Assembly (NCBI GenBank): GCA_031216915.1 | Contig: CM062291.1 | Location: forward strand, 30,123,023 to 30,187,022 | Direction of reading: 5' to 3' | Length of the DNA: 64,000 nucleotides | Origin: Pictodentalium vernedei | Taxonomy: Eukaryota; Mollusca; Scaphopoda; Dentaliida; Dentaliidae | Shown: in pieces, positions 43,919 to 55,368 of the stretch | Layout of the letters: every line of letters begins with the position of its first letter | Position numbering within the stretch: position 1 is the stretch's first letter | Translations under genes and position numbers: made by a program | The notes under the pieces: generated by a model | Told to the model about the DNA's origin: nothing | What the model saw: the letters and a program-made list of their open reading frames with translations, nothing else | Database searches by the model: none

Positions 43919-44302
43919 TTAACCTCAGCACAAATTCAAAGTGTACTTTCTCGCCCAATCTTTGTCGACAGTATTACATCCGGCGATCTCATTCAGGAAG
44001 TCAAAGTTGAGAAAGGTTCATAGATGGGAGAAGGTCGGTGCGCGGCAGGCTGGGTTTTTTTCTCCCTTTTTCCAGAGCATTCTTCTGATTCAACCTCTGC
44101 ACTCTGATGCCAAAATGGCAAAGTTTTCAGCAGCAAATATTTCCCATAATGCAATTTGATATTTAACCAAATATACCTTGTTTGACAGAGCTCAGTGAGC
44201 TCTGTCAAACAAGATATAATTGGTTAATTTCATATTTACACAACAGAAAAATAGACTGACAGGAGAAACTTCTGTTGCACTATACAGTGTGCTAGGGGTT
44301 AA
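43919..44302. mobile_element. piggyBac-type MITE with TTTGACAGAGCTC hairpin
   Basis: TTAACCTCAGCACA and TGTGCTAGGGGTTAA are inverted ends. A hairpin at 44163-44226 (arms CTTGTTTGACAGAGCTCA) is almost identical to the one inside the pogo-like element at 50707-51134. Confidence 0.7.
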
Positions 44303-44392
44303 TCTGTCATAATGTGGAGGAAAAAAGCTTCCCAACGCGAGCATTGCAGTCCAAAAATACGGAAAGCGACACCCGCATTCGGAATGGGGTTC

Positions 44393-44576
44393 TATTTATT
44401 TATTTATTTATTATTTTTGTATTGGGGTTTAACAGTACTTTCGACAGCCAGGGTCACCTCGTGCCAGACAGTTTTACGGGTGGAGGAAGCCAGAGTAACC
44501 GAAGAGAACCACCTAGTAACGGCGAGAAAATGTCAAGACTCCCCAAAATACTAACTCCGCCCAAGCAGGGTCAGCA
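44393..44576 (-). mobile_element. SINE (tail B), cut by the next SINE
   Basis: (ATTT)n, tail B (CAGCCAGGGTCACCTCGTGC) and body run to CAAGCAGGGTCAGCA, where the ATTT tail of the following SINE begins. The rest is missing. Confidence 0.82.
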
Positions 44577-44577
44577 T

Positions 44578-44649
<72 letters not shown>

Positions 44650-44942
44650 TTACTTATTTATTGGGATTTAACGACACTTTCGACAGTCAGGGTCACCTCG
44701 TGTCGGACAGTTTTACGGGTGGAGGAAGCTGGAGTACCCGGAGAGAACCACCGAGCAGCGGCGAGCAACTGTCAGACTCTCCAACATACTAACACCACAC
44801 AAGAAGGGTTAGCATTGGTTTAAGACAAGTGCGCCATCGACGTGCAGTACACCTTAGTACACAGCGCCACCGTGCCCCCACGTGGGCAATCGGTATGAAG
44901 GGACTTGCCCAAGGACACAACGCAGTTACCCCTGGCGGGGCC
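44577..44942 (-). mobile_element. SINE (tail B), head lost
   Basis: A long (ATTT)n run at 44577-44660, tail B and a well-kept body extend to CAGTTACCCCTGGCGGGG, where the head would start. It is placed head-to-tail behind the previous copy. Confidence 0.85.
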
Positions 44943-45139
44943 TGCCACTCGAAGTGGAAAGAGTTAAAACGACGAGACAGATTAATAGGATTCTCATCTT
45001 TTTCCAATAGACACATATGTTAGTTATAGCCTAACTGTTAATGTTTTGTTAATCAACAGACACATTACCGTACACTTGATGGTTATCACGTAATGAAACG
45101 AACTAGACAATAACCATGTTACTTATGTACCAATCTTCT

Positions 45140-46812
45140 TATTTTGTACACCAGCGCTCTAGTTTGTTGAAATGGGTCTGTGTTTATTATGTACACCAGT
45201 GCTCTAGTTTGTTGAAATGGGTCTGTGTTTATTTTGTACACCAATGCTCTAGTTGGTTGAAATGGGTCTGTGTTTATTTTGTACACCAGTGCTCTGATTT
45301 GTTGAAATGGGTCTGTGTTTATTTTGTACACCAGCGCTCTAGTTGGTTGAAATGGGTCTGTGTTTATTTTGTACACCAGTGTTCTAGTTGGTTGAAATGG
45401 GTCTGTGTTTATTTTGTACACCAGTGCTCTGATTTGTTGAAATGGGTCTGTGTTTATTTTGTACACCAGTGCTCTAGTTGGTTGAAATGGGTCTGTGTTT
45501 ATTTTGTACACCAGCGCTCTAGTTGGTTGAAATGGGTCTGTGTTTATTTTGTACACCAGCGCTCTAGTTTGTTGAAATGGGTCTGTGTTTATTTTGTACA
45601 CCAGTGCTCTAGTTGGTTGAAATGGGTCTGTGTTTATTTTGTACACCAGCGCTCTAGTTGGTTGAAATGGGTCTGTGTTTATTTTGTACACCAGCGCTCT
45701 AGTTTGTTGAAATGGGTCTGTGTTTATTTTGTACACCAGTGCTCTAGTTGGTTGAAATGGGTCTGTGTTTATTTTGTACACCAGCGCTCTAGTTGGTTGA
45801 AATGGGTCTGTGTTTATTTTGTACACCAGCGCTCTAGTTGGTTGAAATGGGTCTGTGTTTATTTTGTACACCAGTGCTCTGATTTGTTGAAATGGGTCTG
45901 TGTTTATTTTGTACACCAGTGCTCTAGTTGGTTGAAATGGGTCTGTGTTTATTTTGTACACCAGCGCTCTAGTTGGTTGAAATGGGTCTGTGTTTATTTT
46001 GTACACCAGTGCTCTAGTTGGTTGAAATGGGTCTGTGTTTATTTTGTACACCAGTGCTCTAGTTGGTTGAAATGGGTCTGTGTTTATTTTGTACACCAGT
46101 GCTCTAGTTGGTTGAAATGGGTCTGTGTTTATTTTGTACACCAGCGCTCTAGTTGGTTGAAATGGGTCTGTGTTTATTTTGTACACCAGCGCTCTAGTTG
46201 GTTGAAATGGGTCTGTGTTTATTTTGTACACCAGTGCTCTGATTTGTTGAAATGGGTCTGTGTTTATTTTGTACACCAGTGCTCTAGTTGGTTGAAATGG
46301 GTCTGTGTTTATTTTGTACACCAGTGCTCTAGTTGGTTGAAATGGGTCTGTGTTTATTTTGTACACCAGCGCTCTAGTTGGTTGAAATGGGTCTGTGTTT
46401 ATTTTGTACACCAGTGCTCTAGTTGGTTGAAATGGGTCTGTGTTTATTTTGTACACCAGCGCTCTAGTTGGTTGAAATGGGTCTGTGTTTATTTTGTACA
46501 CCAGCGCTCTAGTTGGTTGAAATGGGTCTGTGTTTATTTTGTACACCAGCGCTCTAGTTGGTTGAAATGGGTCTGTGTTTATTTTGTACACCAGTGCTCT
46601 GATTTGTTGAAATGGGTCTGTGTTTATTTTGTACCCCAGCGCTCTAGTTTGTTGAAATGGGTCTGTGTTTATTTTGTACACCAGTGCTCTAGTTGGTTGA
46701 AATGGGTCTGTGTTTATTTTGTACACCAGTGCCCTAGTTGGTTGAAATGGGTCTGTGTTTATTTTGTACACCAGTGCTCTAGTTGGTTGAAATGGGTCTG
46801 AGTTTATTTCCA
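45140..46812 (+). repeat. 45-bp minisatellite, about 37 units
   Basis: The unit is 45 bp (CACCAGYGCTCTAGTTKGTT, then GAAATGGGTCTGTG and TTTATTTTGTA). As 45 is a multiple of three and the unit lacks stops in one frame per strand, both strands stay open for over 560 codons (WVCVYFVHQCSSWLK repeat on plus). Units differ at few sites; the variant with GCTCTGATTTG occurs at units 17, 25 and 33, exactly eight apart. I treat it as non-coding satellite. Confidence 0.95.
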
Positions 46813-46905
46813 TAAAACATTCACAGTATTACCATCCAAGTACAAGATGCTCTCAGTCCGACTCAGTGGATGCTGGAGATGGAATATCAACCGATGCGCA
46901 CAGCA

Positions 46906-47359
46906 CACGCTAAAAACTAAAGTGTTAAAAACTACACTTGAAGATCTGTATTTAACACTTACTAAGTGCTGAACTAGCACTTTGTTCAAGTGTAGATATC
47001 CCAGAACTTGACAGGTGTTACAATAATACCACTTGACAAGTGTAATGTGGCGACACTTAAAAGGAAACAACGCAGATGACGCGGGTCAGGCTCGAACTCT
47101 CGAGCCTGATCCGCGTCATCTGCATTGAGTCCTTTTAATTATGTACCCACCAAGCGCAAATCAAATTATGAACGATTCTGGAAGAACCACCAATGCTGGA
47201 CACATGGGAAGTGCCATCCATTCAAGTTTCATATGTCTGGCGATTGTAATGTCTAAGTGCTTAATGCATTGCACTTTGAGTGTTAAAATCAAACCCTAAG
47301 AGTTAGAATGGGTTTAACACCTGGAAAGTGTCAGTTTTAACACTTTAGTTTTTAGCGTG
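46906..47359. mobile_element. CACTA-like short element with hairpin core
   Basis: TIRs CACGCTAAAAACTAAAGTG and its complement, extended by TGTTAAAAACT; CA on both flanks. The centre (47058-47139) is a palindrome with arms AGATGACGCGGGTCAGGCTC and complement. Confidence 0.75.
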
Positions 47360-47392
47360 CACATTGATCTGATTTTGAAAATATAGAATATA

Positions 47393-47528
47393 CCCAAAGT
47401 AATTTGGTGTACCAAATGTTCACCACGAGTGGTGAGGTGGTGTTAAATGCGAGCCTTTAGCGAGCAGTTAACACCACTTCACCACGAGTGGTGAACATTT
47501 GGTACACCAAACTACTTTGGGTATATTT
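47393..47528. repeat. Large palindrome, arms about 57 bp
   Basis: The arms run from ATACCCAAAGTAATTTGG through CACCACGAGTGGTGA to GGTGTTAA, and their complement on the right. The loop is ATGCGAGCCTTTAGCGAGCAG. Nearly perfect. Confidence 0.92.
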
Positions 47529-48932
47529 TATTTATACCATGATCATCAGATTATTAAGAGTCGCTTTTATTTTTTCTCGATTTTACAGAGCAGTGGGCGT
47601 TCATACGTGCGAATCTGTTTTTGTTTACATGAGCACCGGTGGGTGGTACTTCCGGTGTCAGTTTTATCACCGAAACAAAGTGGAAAAAGACACACGCAAA
47701 TCACGGGGCCTTTTTCATTTTAATAACATATTATTTTGAGTTACGGATGATTTATTAACATGAGACAACGCATGTTTGTTAATATTTAGTATCTTACGAG
47801 GTAAACTCATCTAAAAACATAATAAATAATTGCCACTTTTATTTCACTCTTCGCGAGGCAACGAGCGATAAATTTAGACAAGTTTGCATTCGAAAAGAGG
47901 TCACCAACGGTTAACTTGGATGTAGTTCCACTGTAGGTGTAAATTTTAACTATTGAAATCCCATTGCTGGCGTGTTCATCACGGTTGGTGTGTAAAGCTA
48001 AAATTTCTCTAATTGGCCCTATAAATGATTTATGGGATAAACAAAATAAACGTATAGTGTTTTCAAGTAAAAAAAAAATATACTATTCGTAGGATTAAGA
48101 ACGAAACCAACTCGCCAGAGTCTCGTCGGTTGCATTCTAAATCCTACTCGTAAATAATTTTTTCACTTGAAAACACCATACTTTTATTCTATATGTATCG
48201 TTTCCGGTCACTAACGCGTTACGAATTTTCCCCATCGACTATTTTAACTTTTGACCGAATTAGCAAATGGAATGATTAAAAATGCAATAGAACTTTTACA
48301 TGTTTTAAGTGAAGCGATGATCGTATGCAGCCATTTTGATATATCAATCAACAAAAGGGAGATCACTCTAACAATTATCCGTGTATAAATTTCAACAAAC
48401 TGTGTATGGTACACACTCAGCTTGGAAGTGGGGTATTAAATCCAATTAAATTCTTAGAATTCTTAGAATTCTTTAGTATGTTAGATATATACAGTCGCTA
48501 CGGAGATAATTCGACATATCAAATTCTCAAGCCAACAGTCTAATTCTATTAGGAATTCCACGCTGTTATGGGCTATTTGTCTTGTCGTTAAACCACAACA
48601 ATAATAAAAGTGGGCTATTTGTTTTCCCACTTTTCGTGAAATTTGCGCGCTTATTACCGTTGATGTCCATTTACTCACAAAGATGTACAGATATTCTTTT
48701 GTGTTCCAGTTATACATATTCTAATCAATAAATTTCATTTTGCCTTGAATACACCTAAATATTGACATAAGTGATAATCATAAAACAACAGGCGTGGTGA
48801 GTTTTCATTCGTAAGTATTTAGTTTACAAACATGTCTTACAGTATTGTAATGTCATTAAAGATTTGGTCAAATCAATTCTCTTTTGAGAAACATTTCTTG
48901 CATTGATTCAAAGAAAACGGATGTCTGTGGTA
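47529..48932. other. Intergenic with one imperfect palindrome
   Basis: 48057-48182 is an imperfect palindrome (GTGTTTTCAAGT and ACTTGAAAACAC, with GTAGGATT/AATCCTAC inside). The remainder is unique; frames at 47488-47739 and 48481-48717 show no known motif. Confidence 0.5.
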
Positions 48933-49034
48933 CTTTTAGATTCAATCATCCGTAATATTTCAGTTGGTCGGAAAAGCGAACCGTAGGTTCGCTTTTCCGA
49001 CCAACTGAAATATTTCAGACAGTTGAATCTAAAA
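48933..49034. repeat. Palindrome, arms about 48 bp
   Basis: The inner arms AGTTGGTCGGAAAAGCGAACC are perfect around GTA. The outer arms TTTTAGATTCAA continue with small gaps. Confidence 0.92.
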
Positions 49035-49057
49035 CCTAATATTAATAACACTTTGGC

Positions 49058-49600
49058 CAGCCGCTGACTTGTCGCGGTCCTCGAACGAGAAGGCCTTGGT
49101 TACCCCTGTACTCCCAACTGCCTCCCTATTCCCACGCTTCTCCTCTCCTCCCAACACTCGGAGAAGAACTGCTTGATGACATCCCTTGCCCCATTCTTCC
49201 CAATCTCTCCGATTAGCATATTGACCCTCTCATTTGAGTCTCCCCCTAACCACATGTCATTCATTCTCCCATCCCACTTCCCCATTATACTCCCAGTGAA
49301 TCTCATTCTTTTAGACTGGTACTTTGGGCATTCTAGAAGAAAGTGTTCCAGGGTCTCCACCATGCCCAAGATACACATCTGGCACTCCCTTTCACCGTCT
49401 TTCCCAATTTTCCCCTCAGCTCCAGCGATCGCGACCTCAGCTTGAACAACAGTGACACCCCAAAGGTGCCATCAAGGTACTCTTACAAACCTGGCTTCTC
49501 TCAACCTACGCGGTGGACTATTCAAGGGCTAGACTGGTTCCATCCCATAACATCGACGAATTCTTGCAGAATTTGTCTGATGGCTTGAGCGCTTTCCAAC
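49058..49600 (-). pseudogene. LINE 3' end, best-preserved C-terminal domain
   Basis: On the minus strand an open frame encodes the last part of a LINE ORF2. A GVTVVQAEVAIAGAEGKIGK stretch leads to the CCHC finger CQMCILGMVETLEHFLLEC (C-x2-C-x9-H-x4-C). About 75 residues then follow to a stop at about 49100, including RMRFTGSIMGKWDGR and VIKQFFSECWEE. The reverse-transcriptase core is absent, so the copy is 5'-truncated and inactive. The finger is typical of CR1/Jockey/I-like LINEs; the exact clade is not determined. Confidence 0.82.
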
Positions 49601-49616
49601 ATACCTGGACCAGTGA

Positions 49617-49640
49617 GCGGCGTTAATATAAGTTGTAGCA
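49617..49640 (+). mobile_element. Second SINE family, split by another SINE
   Basis: GGCGTTAATATAAGTTGTA matches the 3' part of the copy at 18852. It resumes at about 50030 with CCACTTATTCGCCAATAG after the SINE at 49641-50023. Confidence 0.6.
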
Positions 49641-49642
49641 CT

Positions 49643-49697
<55 letters not shown>

Positions 49698-50023
49698 TTG
49701 TGGTTTAACAACTCTTTTGACAGCCAGGGTCACCTCCTGTCGGCCGGTTTTAAGGGAAGAGGAAGTCGGAATACTCGAGCAACGGCGAGCAACTGTGAAA
49801 CTCCCCAACGTACTACGTCCCCAGAAGCAGGGTTAGCATTGGTTGAAGACAAGTACACCATCGACGTGCAGTACGCTTTAGTACACAGCGCCACCGTGTC
49901 CCCATGTGGGCAATTGGAATAAAGTGCCTTGCCCGAGGACACAACATATTGCCCCTGGTGGGGACCGAACCGTGGACCTTTCGGTTTGAAGGCCAATGTC
50001 TAACCACCGAACACCGCGCTTCC
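49641..50023 (-). mobile_element. tRNA-headed SINE (head type 3, tail B)
   Basis: (ATTT)n, tail B (CAGCCAGGGTCACCTCCTG), body, and head type 3 with B-box GGTTCGGTCC on the minus strand. The flanks share TAGCACTT/TACCACTT. It is nested in a second-family SINE. Confidence 0.85.
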
Positions 50024-50059
50024 AATTCTACCACTTATTCGCCAATAGTTGAAACATGT

Positions 50060-50706
50060 AAACCTTTTACAGCAAGAGTCAAATCGTGTCGGACAATAGT
50101 TGCCCTGGTGGAGGAAATCAAAGAACAACGGCAAGTGATTGACGGACTTTCTAATTTTCAGTCCTTGTAAAACAAACTAGCTTAAAGTGCATCATAGCGT
50201 TCGCCACGTGTTTAGTGGAGGTCGAGAGAAAATTAGAATATTTTATCTTTTCATCTATCTTACGCCATTAACATACAACTCCTCTGAAATTATGCATTAT
50301 CAAAAGTCCTCATCAGACCAATCAGATAACAGCAGTCAATGCGTGATAAAAGTGTAATCACGGGATGCAGATAATGTCAGGGATTTCTCTTTGGTACTTA
50401 TCAGTAAACGTGTTGGTTAACAGGTTTTAATATTGTAATCGTTGAGTAATGACAATTATTGAAAAAAGCTTTACGCTCTTCGGAGATGCATTACTCATGA
50501 GTACATCACAAGGCAACAATTAACTACAATTTTATAACACTTGAAATCGCATTTTCAGATCAGACCCTGTTAACATTTACGGAGAAGAGGGAGGTCACAA
50601 ACAGGGAGGGATAGGGAGGGTTCAGCCCTTCATTTTTTAGTCAACATTGCACAAAATATTTTAAAATAGAAACAAAATCGGCTTATTATTCTACTTGTCA
50701 TTTGTA
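50060..50706. other. Intergenic, no gene seen
   Basis: Stretch 50060-50120 carries weak tail-B-like text (GTCAAATCGTGTCGGACA). The rest is unique. Confidence 0.4.
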
Positions 50707-51134
50707 CAGTGGAGCCCACTTAATTGGATATCTCTTAATTGTATATCTCTGTTAATTGAATATAATTTTCCAACACAAAACAATTTACCATTCCTCTACT
50801 ACAAATTTGACCTGTTAATTGAATATAGGTTATAGAGTAAACTCCTGTTTATTGAATAAAAATCTTGTAACATGTCGAGAAATTACCCTGACTCTCCCTT
50901 GTTTTCTTTTGTTTATAGACCTATTTGGCCTCAGTACATCCAATACAGGCATTTAATCTATTATATCTTGTTTGACAGAGCTCATAGAGCTCTGTCAAAA
51001 AAGATATAATAGAACAAATGCTAAGTTTATCTCTAGAATACAGGAAAGTGACACAATCCCTGTTAATTGAATACTCCTGTTAATTGAATAATTTTCATTG
51101 GCAAAGTGGCTATTCAATTAAAAGGGTTCCACTG
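50707..51134. mobile_element. pogo/Tigger-like MITE with TTTGACAGAGCTC hairpin
   Basis: TIRs CAGTGGAGCCCACTTAATTG and CAATTAAAAGGGTTCCACTG are flanked by TA at both ends. CTGTTAATTGAATA recurs inside. A hairpin at 50957-51013 is shared with the piggyBac-type MITE at 43919. Confidence 0.82.
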
Positions 51135-51136
51135 TA

Positions 51137-51976
51137 CTACCAAAAAACACTTACTTTTAAGTCAGCTATTATCCGGGTTGGAGGTGGAGAATTTATACTA
51201 CCCTAAACTTAGCGTGGGCGTGTCAAAGTGAACAATGTAGAGCTCTTGTGCGATCTAGGTGATCTTAGAGAATCAGTAGAGTATCAGCACCGGATCACTG
51301 CCAGTAGTACATCAATCCCCTAACATCACACAGACTTGAAAAAACCTCACAAGTGGTTGGTGTACTAAAGGTTTTATCCCTCAACACGGACGGTCACATC
51401 GCAAGGCCATCTGCGGTGGCCCGCACAGACGGGCGGACGCACAGACGGATGGACGGGTGGACGGACGTTGCGATGTCATCGTTAAGGTTTCATCCCATCA
51501 GTTTCTTGTCTCTGTTGGCACTCGTGAATTGATCACGAACCAAGCCGGCGTTCATCGTCTTTTATGGTGGGAATATAAAACGGCAATATGTGGTTTGAAG
51601 GAATGATACCGGAAGAGGGTTGGACGCAAGGTGACCCATCAAAACGTATTTGAAAATGCGAAAAACTCTTTGAAAACAGAACAGAAACTTAGGGAGATGA
51701 CCACAGAAGCCCCGTTCTTTCTAATTGCTACACACCCTGTCTCCAAGTGAGAACAATTGCTACCGCACGAAATCTTCCGCCCGACATGATTTTCATGAGA
51801 GCTGTGTCGCATTCACCGTGACTCGTTTGGTGCACAGTGTGCTCAAGTTTGACAGAACTCCCAGAAGTTTCAATTGTTTATCGTTCGTTGAATGCCACGA
51901 CCCGCCATCCGCAATGCTTTAGTATTGTGGATTGTGCCTTGTTGAACTGGTGGGTCGATACATTCTACTTACATCC
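51137..51976. other. Intergenic, (GGAC)n-like stretch
   Basis: 51400-51475 contains ACGGGCGGACGCACAGACGG and similar, as at the end of the dispersed repeat at 20230. 51908-51950 resembles the CTGCAATGCTTT hairpin. No gene. Confidence 0.45.
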
Positions 51977-51977
51977 G

Positions 51978-52029
<52 letters not shown>
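51977..52029 (+). repeat. (GTT)n microsatellite
   Basis: About 18 uninterrupted GTT units. Confidence 0.97.
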
Positions 52030-52059
52030 GCGATGCTTCCACAATCAATTTAGATATTA

Positions 52060-52127
52060 CGTCCCCTGAGTTCCAATGTGTTCTATGTGCCTACTGGCAC
52101 ATAGAACGCATTGGAACTCAGGGGACG
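52060..52127. repeat. Perfect hairpin, unexpanded GTCCCC family
   Basis: Arms CGTCCCCTGAGTTCCAATG and TTCTATGTGCC pair with the right side with a single mismatch. The loop is TACT. It is the simple form of the structure at 6288-6906. Confidence 0.95.
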
Positions 52128-52812
52128 ATGCAGTGAGTGGAAAAAAATGAATAACGTAAGAAGACAAAATTTCACTGGAAACAACTGCTAGACAATACAT
52201 CTTGATTTCTGGTGTTCAAGACTTTTTTCTCACTACCAGGCCTTTTGATTACCCCAATTTCAGACTGTTTACATGTGTGGCCAAATTGAAGAAGGTGTGA
52301 AGACATCAGGAAAAATATATTTCTTAGTGCCTCTTCTATATTTGGGAATAACTTCCGTTTTCATATGATCATAGAAACACAAAAAAGACATGGCAATAAA
52401 ACATAACAGGATAAGACTGCTATTTCTGGTTTAAATTTACCCAAATTAGGGCCAGACGGTGTGCCCAAAATAAATGAATTCCAAGGCTTGCTCACTACTT
52501 ACTTTGCACGAAAAGCAAACGGCAATGGGCTTCTCTTCAAAATAAAATGATCTCAAAATTTAGAGGAGATAAACGCCAGCCTGGGTCGATTAAGGAGGAC
52601 AGTAATATTTGGCTCTCCAATATTTTCTTGAAAAGCTTCTTTGTTGATGCAAATTTCGTAACAAGGCCTAAAAAGTTAATCTGTTTCTCGGGCCCACCCG
52701 TATGGCCCCTTTGACTACCGCATGCTCTCTTTTATAACCAAGCAAACTTAAAAATTAAAAATTAAATGGTTTATGTTTGATATTTTACCCAAGTTAATAA
52801 AATTGATAAATT
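52128..52812. other. Intergenic, no gene seen
   Basis: Unique AT-rich sequence. Confidence 0.4.
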
Positions 52813-53445
52813 TGTCCTTGGGTGCAACAAGGCTCTGCAATGCTTTAGCTTCTTGCACTCAAGGGAAGAAATACACTACCATGCATGCTATTCTGAGGCC
52901 TATAACATAAAACAAACAAAGAACATGATTTTTTATGGCAAAGAAATAATTACAAAAATTAAAATACCCCCCCCCCCCCCGCGCCCGCTCGCCCGCTCGC
53001 CCGCCCGCCCACCCACCCGCATGGAATGTTACAAAAAATGGCCTGAGAAACAGAAGATCTACTTGTCCAAGCGAGACTTTCTATGCTTTTGGTTAAAACC
53101 ATTTGTCAAATGAGGATAAAATCAGGAACGTGGGCCTCACGTGGCGACCGGTGTGGGTGTGTATGGAGGGGGTAGGGTGGGTGGGGTGGGTGGTGTGGGG
53201 TGGAGTTGTTAATCCTGACCAAAAACTTTCAATAGTTGAAAAATTAAGTCTCAAGCCATCGGTAGTTCGAAATTTCATGCCCTGTGATCATAGATTTTGT
53301 GGCATATTATCTGTAGATGTGACCGTTTCTAACAGACCTCTAGTGATTTTGAACCACATTTCGTGGAATTTTTCTGACTGGAATCAGTATCTCGTCTCTT
53401 GAGTGCAAGAAGGCGCAAAGCATTGCAGATGGCACCTAGTTCCAA
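52813..53445. mobile_element. Block bounded by CTGCAATGCTTT inverted repeats
   Basis: TGCAATGCTTTAG then CTTCTTGCACTCAAG at the left is inverted at the right (CTTGAGTGCAAGAAG, AAAGCATTGCAG), about 49 bp in all. The interior has a C run and a GGGTGGGGTGGG tract. The flanking block abuts the hAT-like copy at 53447. Class unknown. Confidence 0.6.
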
Positions 53446-53446
53446 T

Positions 53447-53910
53447 TTGGGCTGAAAAGGTTGCCTCATTTTCACAACCGACTAACGGAGAGCTACAACC
53501 GGATAATATCCGGTTATCCAAGACCATTATTTCACCGAATATGAGATCAAAACTATAGGGATTGGAAAGCAGTATTCCGTAGTGTGTTTACAAACGAACG
53601 TTGTCGAGTACTCGACAACGTTCGTTTTTTTACATACTACGGAATAGTTTCAGCGATTGCTCAGTGCTCACAGAAATTGCTGATCATTAACGAAGTCTTG
53701 AACACCAAAGCGATTATTTCTTAATACATACAACACGTCTTCGTGGTGTAATCTATTCCAAAGAAGAAGCGGCAGGTTTACTGCGTTTTAACCGTGATAT
53801 GACGATCACTACAGATATTTCGGATAACCGGTTTAGGTTGGCGGTTTTTCTAATCGGTTAGGCGGGTAACTGGTTTCATACCGGTTATCCGATTAACTAT
53901 TTCAGTATTA
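53447..53910 (+). mobile_element. hAT-like MITE, copy 1
   Basis: The ends TTGGGCTGAAAAGGTT and ATTTCAGTATTA pair. The flanks GTTCCAAT/GTTCCAAC match at 7 of 8. The interior has GGATAATATCCGG and the palindrome GAACGTTGTCGAGTACTCG with complement. Copies 2 and 3 are at 54904 and 57354. Confidence 0.85.
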
Positions 53911-53917
53911 GTTCCAA

Positions 53918-54903
53918 CCAGGAGACGAATTCCAACCCTACAAGCAAAAGGTTATATATTATAAACACAAAGGGGTTATAGGCAACAGTTGGAAAAATTT
54001 TACTCAAGACGTGAGGTGGAATGGTTTTCTCAATAAGTTGGATAATTGGTAACCGATCTGCGTCGGGAGGGGGTACATTTGAACATTCAGCGGAGGCGCC
54101 TCACCCCCCCCCCCCCCCCAACAAGACCTTCTGGCCACGTCCCTGGATAAAATTTGACTATTCTCTTCTCGTGAGGGTTATTTTTGTTCTTCTCATTATG
54201 TGTGAATTATGAAATGAATCTACGTTCTCCCCATACAGCAGTATTAAATTTACAATTGGTAAAATGTTGATCAATATTTGATTAACGTTATCGCAGACTA
54301 AATCATACGGCGCAGAATTATTCAATAAAAATGGAAAAAATCATTTTTTTTATTAAGATGTCTGCATTGTCATTGGAAATAAATTGCGTTCGAATTACAT
54401 AACTGTGCGCCGTATCGCAAATATATATCTTAGATACAGCTAACAAACATTTTAGCTTCAATAAACCTCTTTGTAAAATCAACATCACCCACTTTACGGA
54501 AACGGAACTGCAGTTCATAGTTCAAAACGGAAGTGATAGCACTTAACAACAGCGAGTGGAGTTACCCCGATAAACAGACAATATTTTAATCGCCCACTCT
54601 TGCGTAGTGAACTGCACCAGTTGGAAAACTTTATAGCTGTTTTGAAAAATTGTATACAATTTGTTTCACTATAAGCACTAAACACTGCAGTTTGCATAGA
54701 GGGATTTAGTCCTTCGTCACACTTCCAATCCTGCTACAGGAATCAATGGAGGAGATTAGCATTTTCCATATTGATTAGGTGCCTCCTCCACCCCACCTCC
54801 ACCTCACGTGACTTGTGTTTTCAACACAAATTACACGTGGAACATTCGCAGTGCAAAATCCTTGTCAGAAAATGGCTGACAAGAACTCGATTCAAAGTTC
54901 CAT
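53918..54903. other. Intergenic with G/C runs
   Basis: Contains AGCGGAGGCGCCTCACCCC at about 54091 with a long C run, resembling hAT-like ends at 26626 and 62451 but unpaired. No gene. Confidence 0.4.
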
Positions 54904-55368
54904 TAGTACTGAAATGTTTAACCGGATAACCGGTTTGAAACCGGTTACCTACCTAACCGATTAGAAAAACCGCCAACCGGTTATCCAAAATGACGGTAGT
55001 AATCATCATTCCATGGTTGAAAAGCAGTAAATCTGCCGCTTCTCCTTTGGGATACATTACGCCACGAAGCCGTGTTGTTTGGGGTTTTTTTTTAGAAATA
55101 AATGACTTTCGTTAATAATCGGTAATTTCCGTGAGCACTGGGCAATCGCAGAAACTATTCCGTAGTGTGTATACAAAAGAACGTTGTCGAGTACTCGACA
55201 ACGTTCGTTTGTATGCACACTACGGAATAGTTTCTGCGAATTCTGCTTTCCAATCCCTATAGTTTTGATCCCATATTCGGTGAAATAATTGCCACGGATA
55301 ACCGGATATTATCCGGTTGTAGCTCTAGGTTAGTCGGTTGTGGAAATGAGCCAGCCGTTTCAGACCTA
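54904..55368 (-). mobile_element. hAT-like MITE, copy 2
   Basis: TAGTACTGAAATG and CCGTTTCAGACCTA ends. The flanks AGTTCCAT/AGTTCCGT match at 7 of 8. Opposite orientation to copy 1. The central palindrome (TTCCGTAGTGTGTATACAAA and GAACGTTGTCGAGTAC) is almost perfect. Confidence 0.88.

Noticed and set aside
45140-46812. CRISPR array
   Set aside because: The repeats are contiguous with no unique spacers, and the genome is animal-like.
45116-46813. Open frames of over 560 codons on both strands
   Set aside because: They arise from a 45-bp tandem unit without stops. No domain, signal peptide or non-repeat extension exists.
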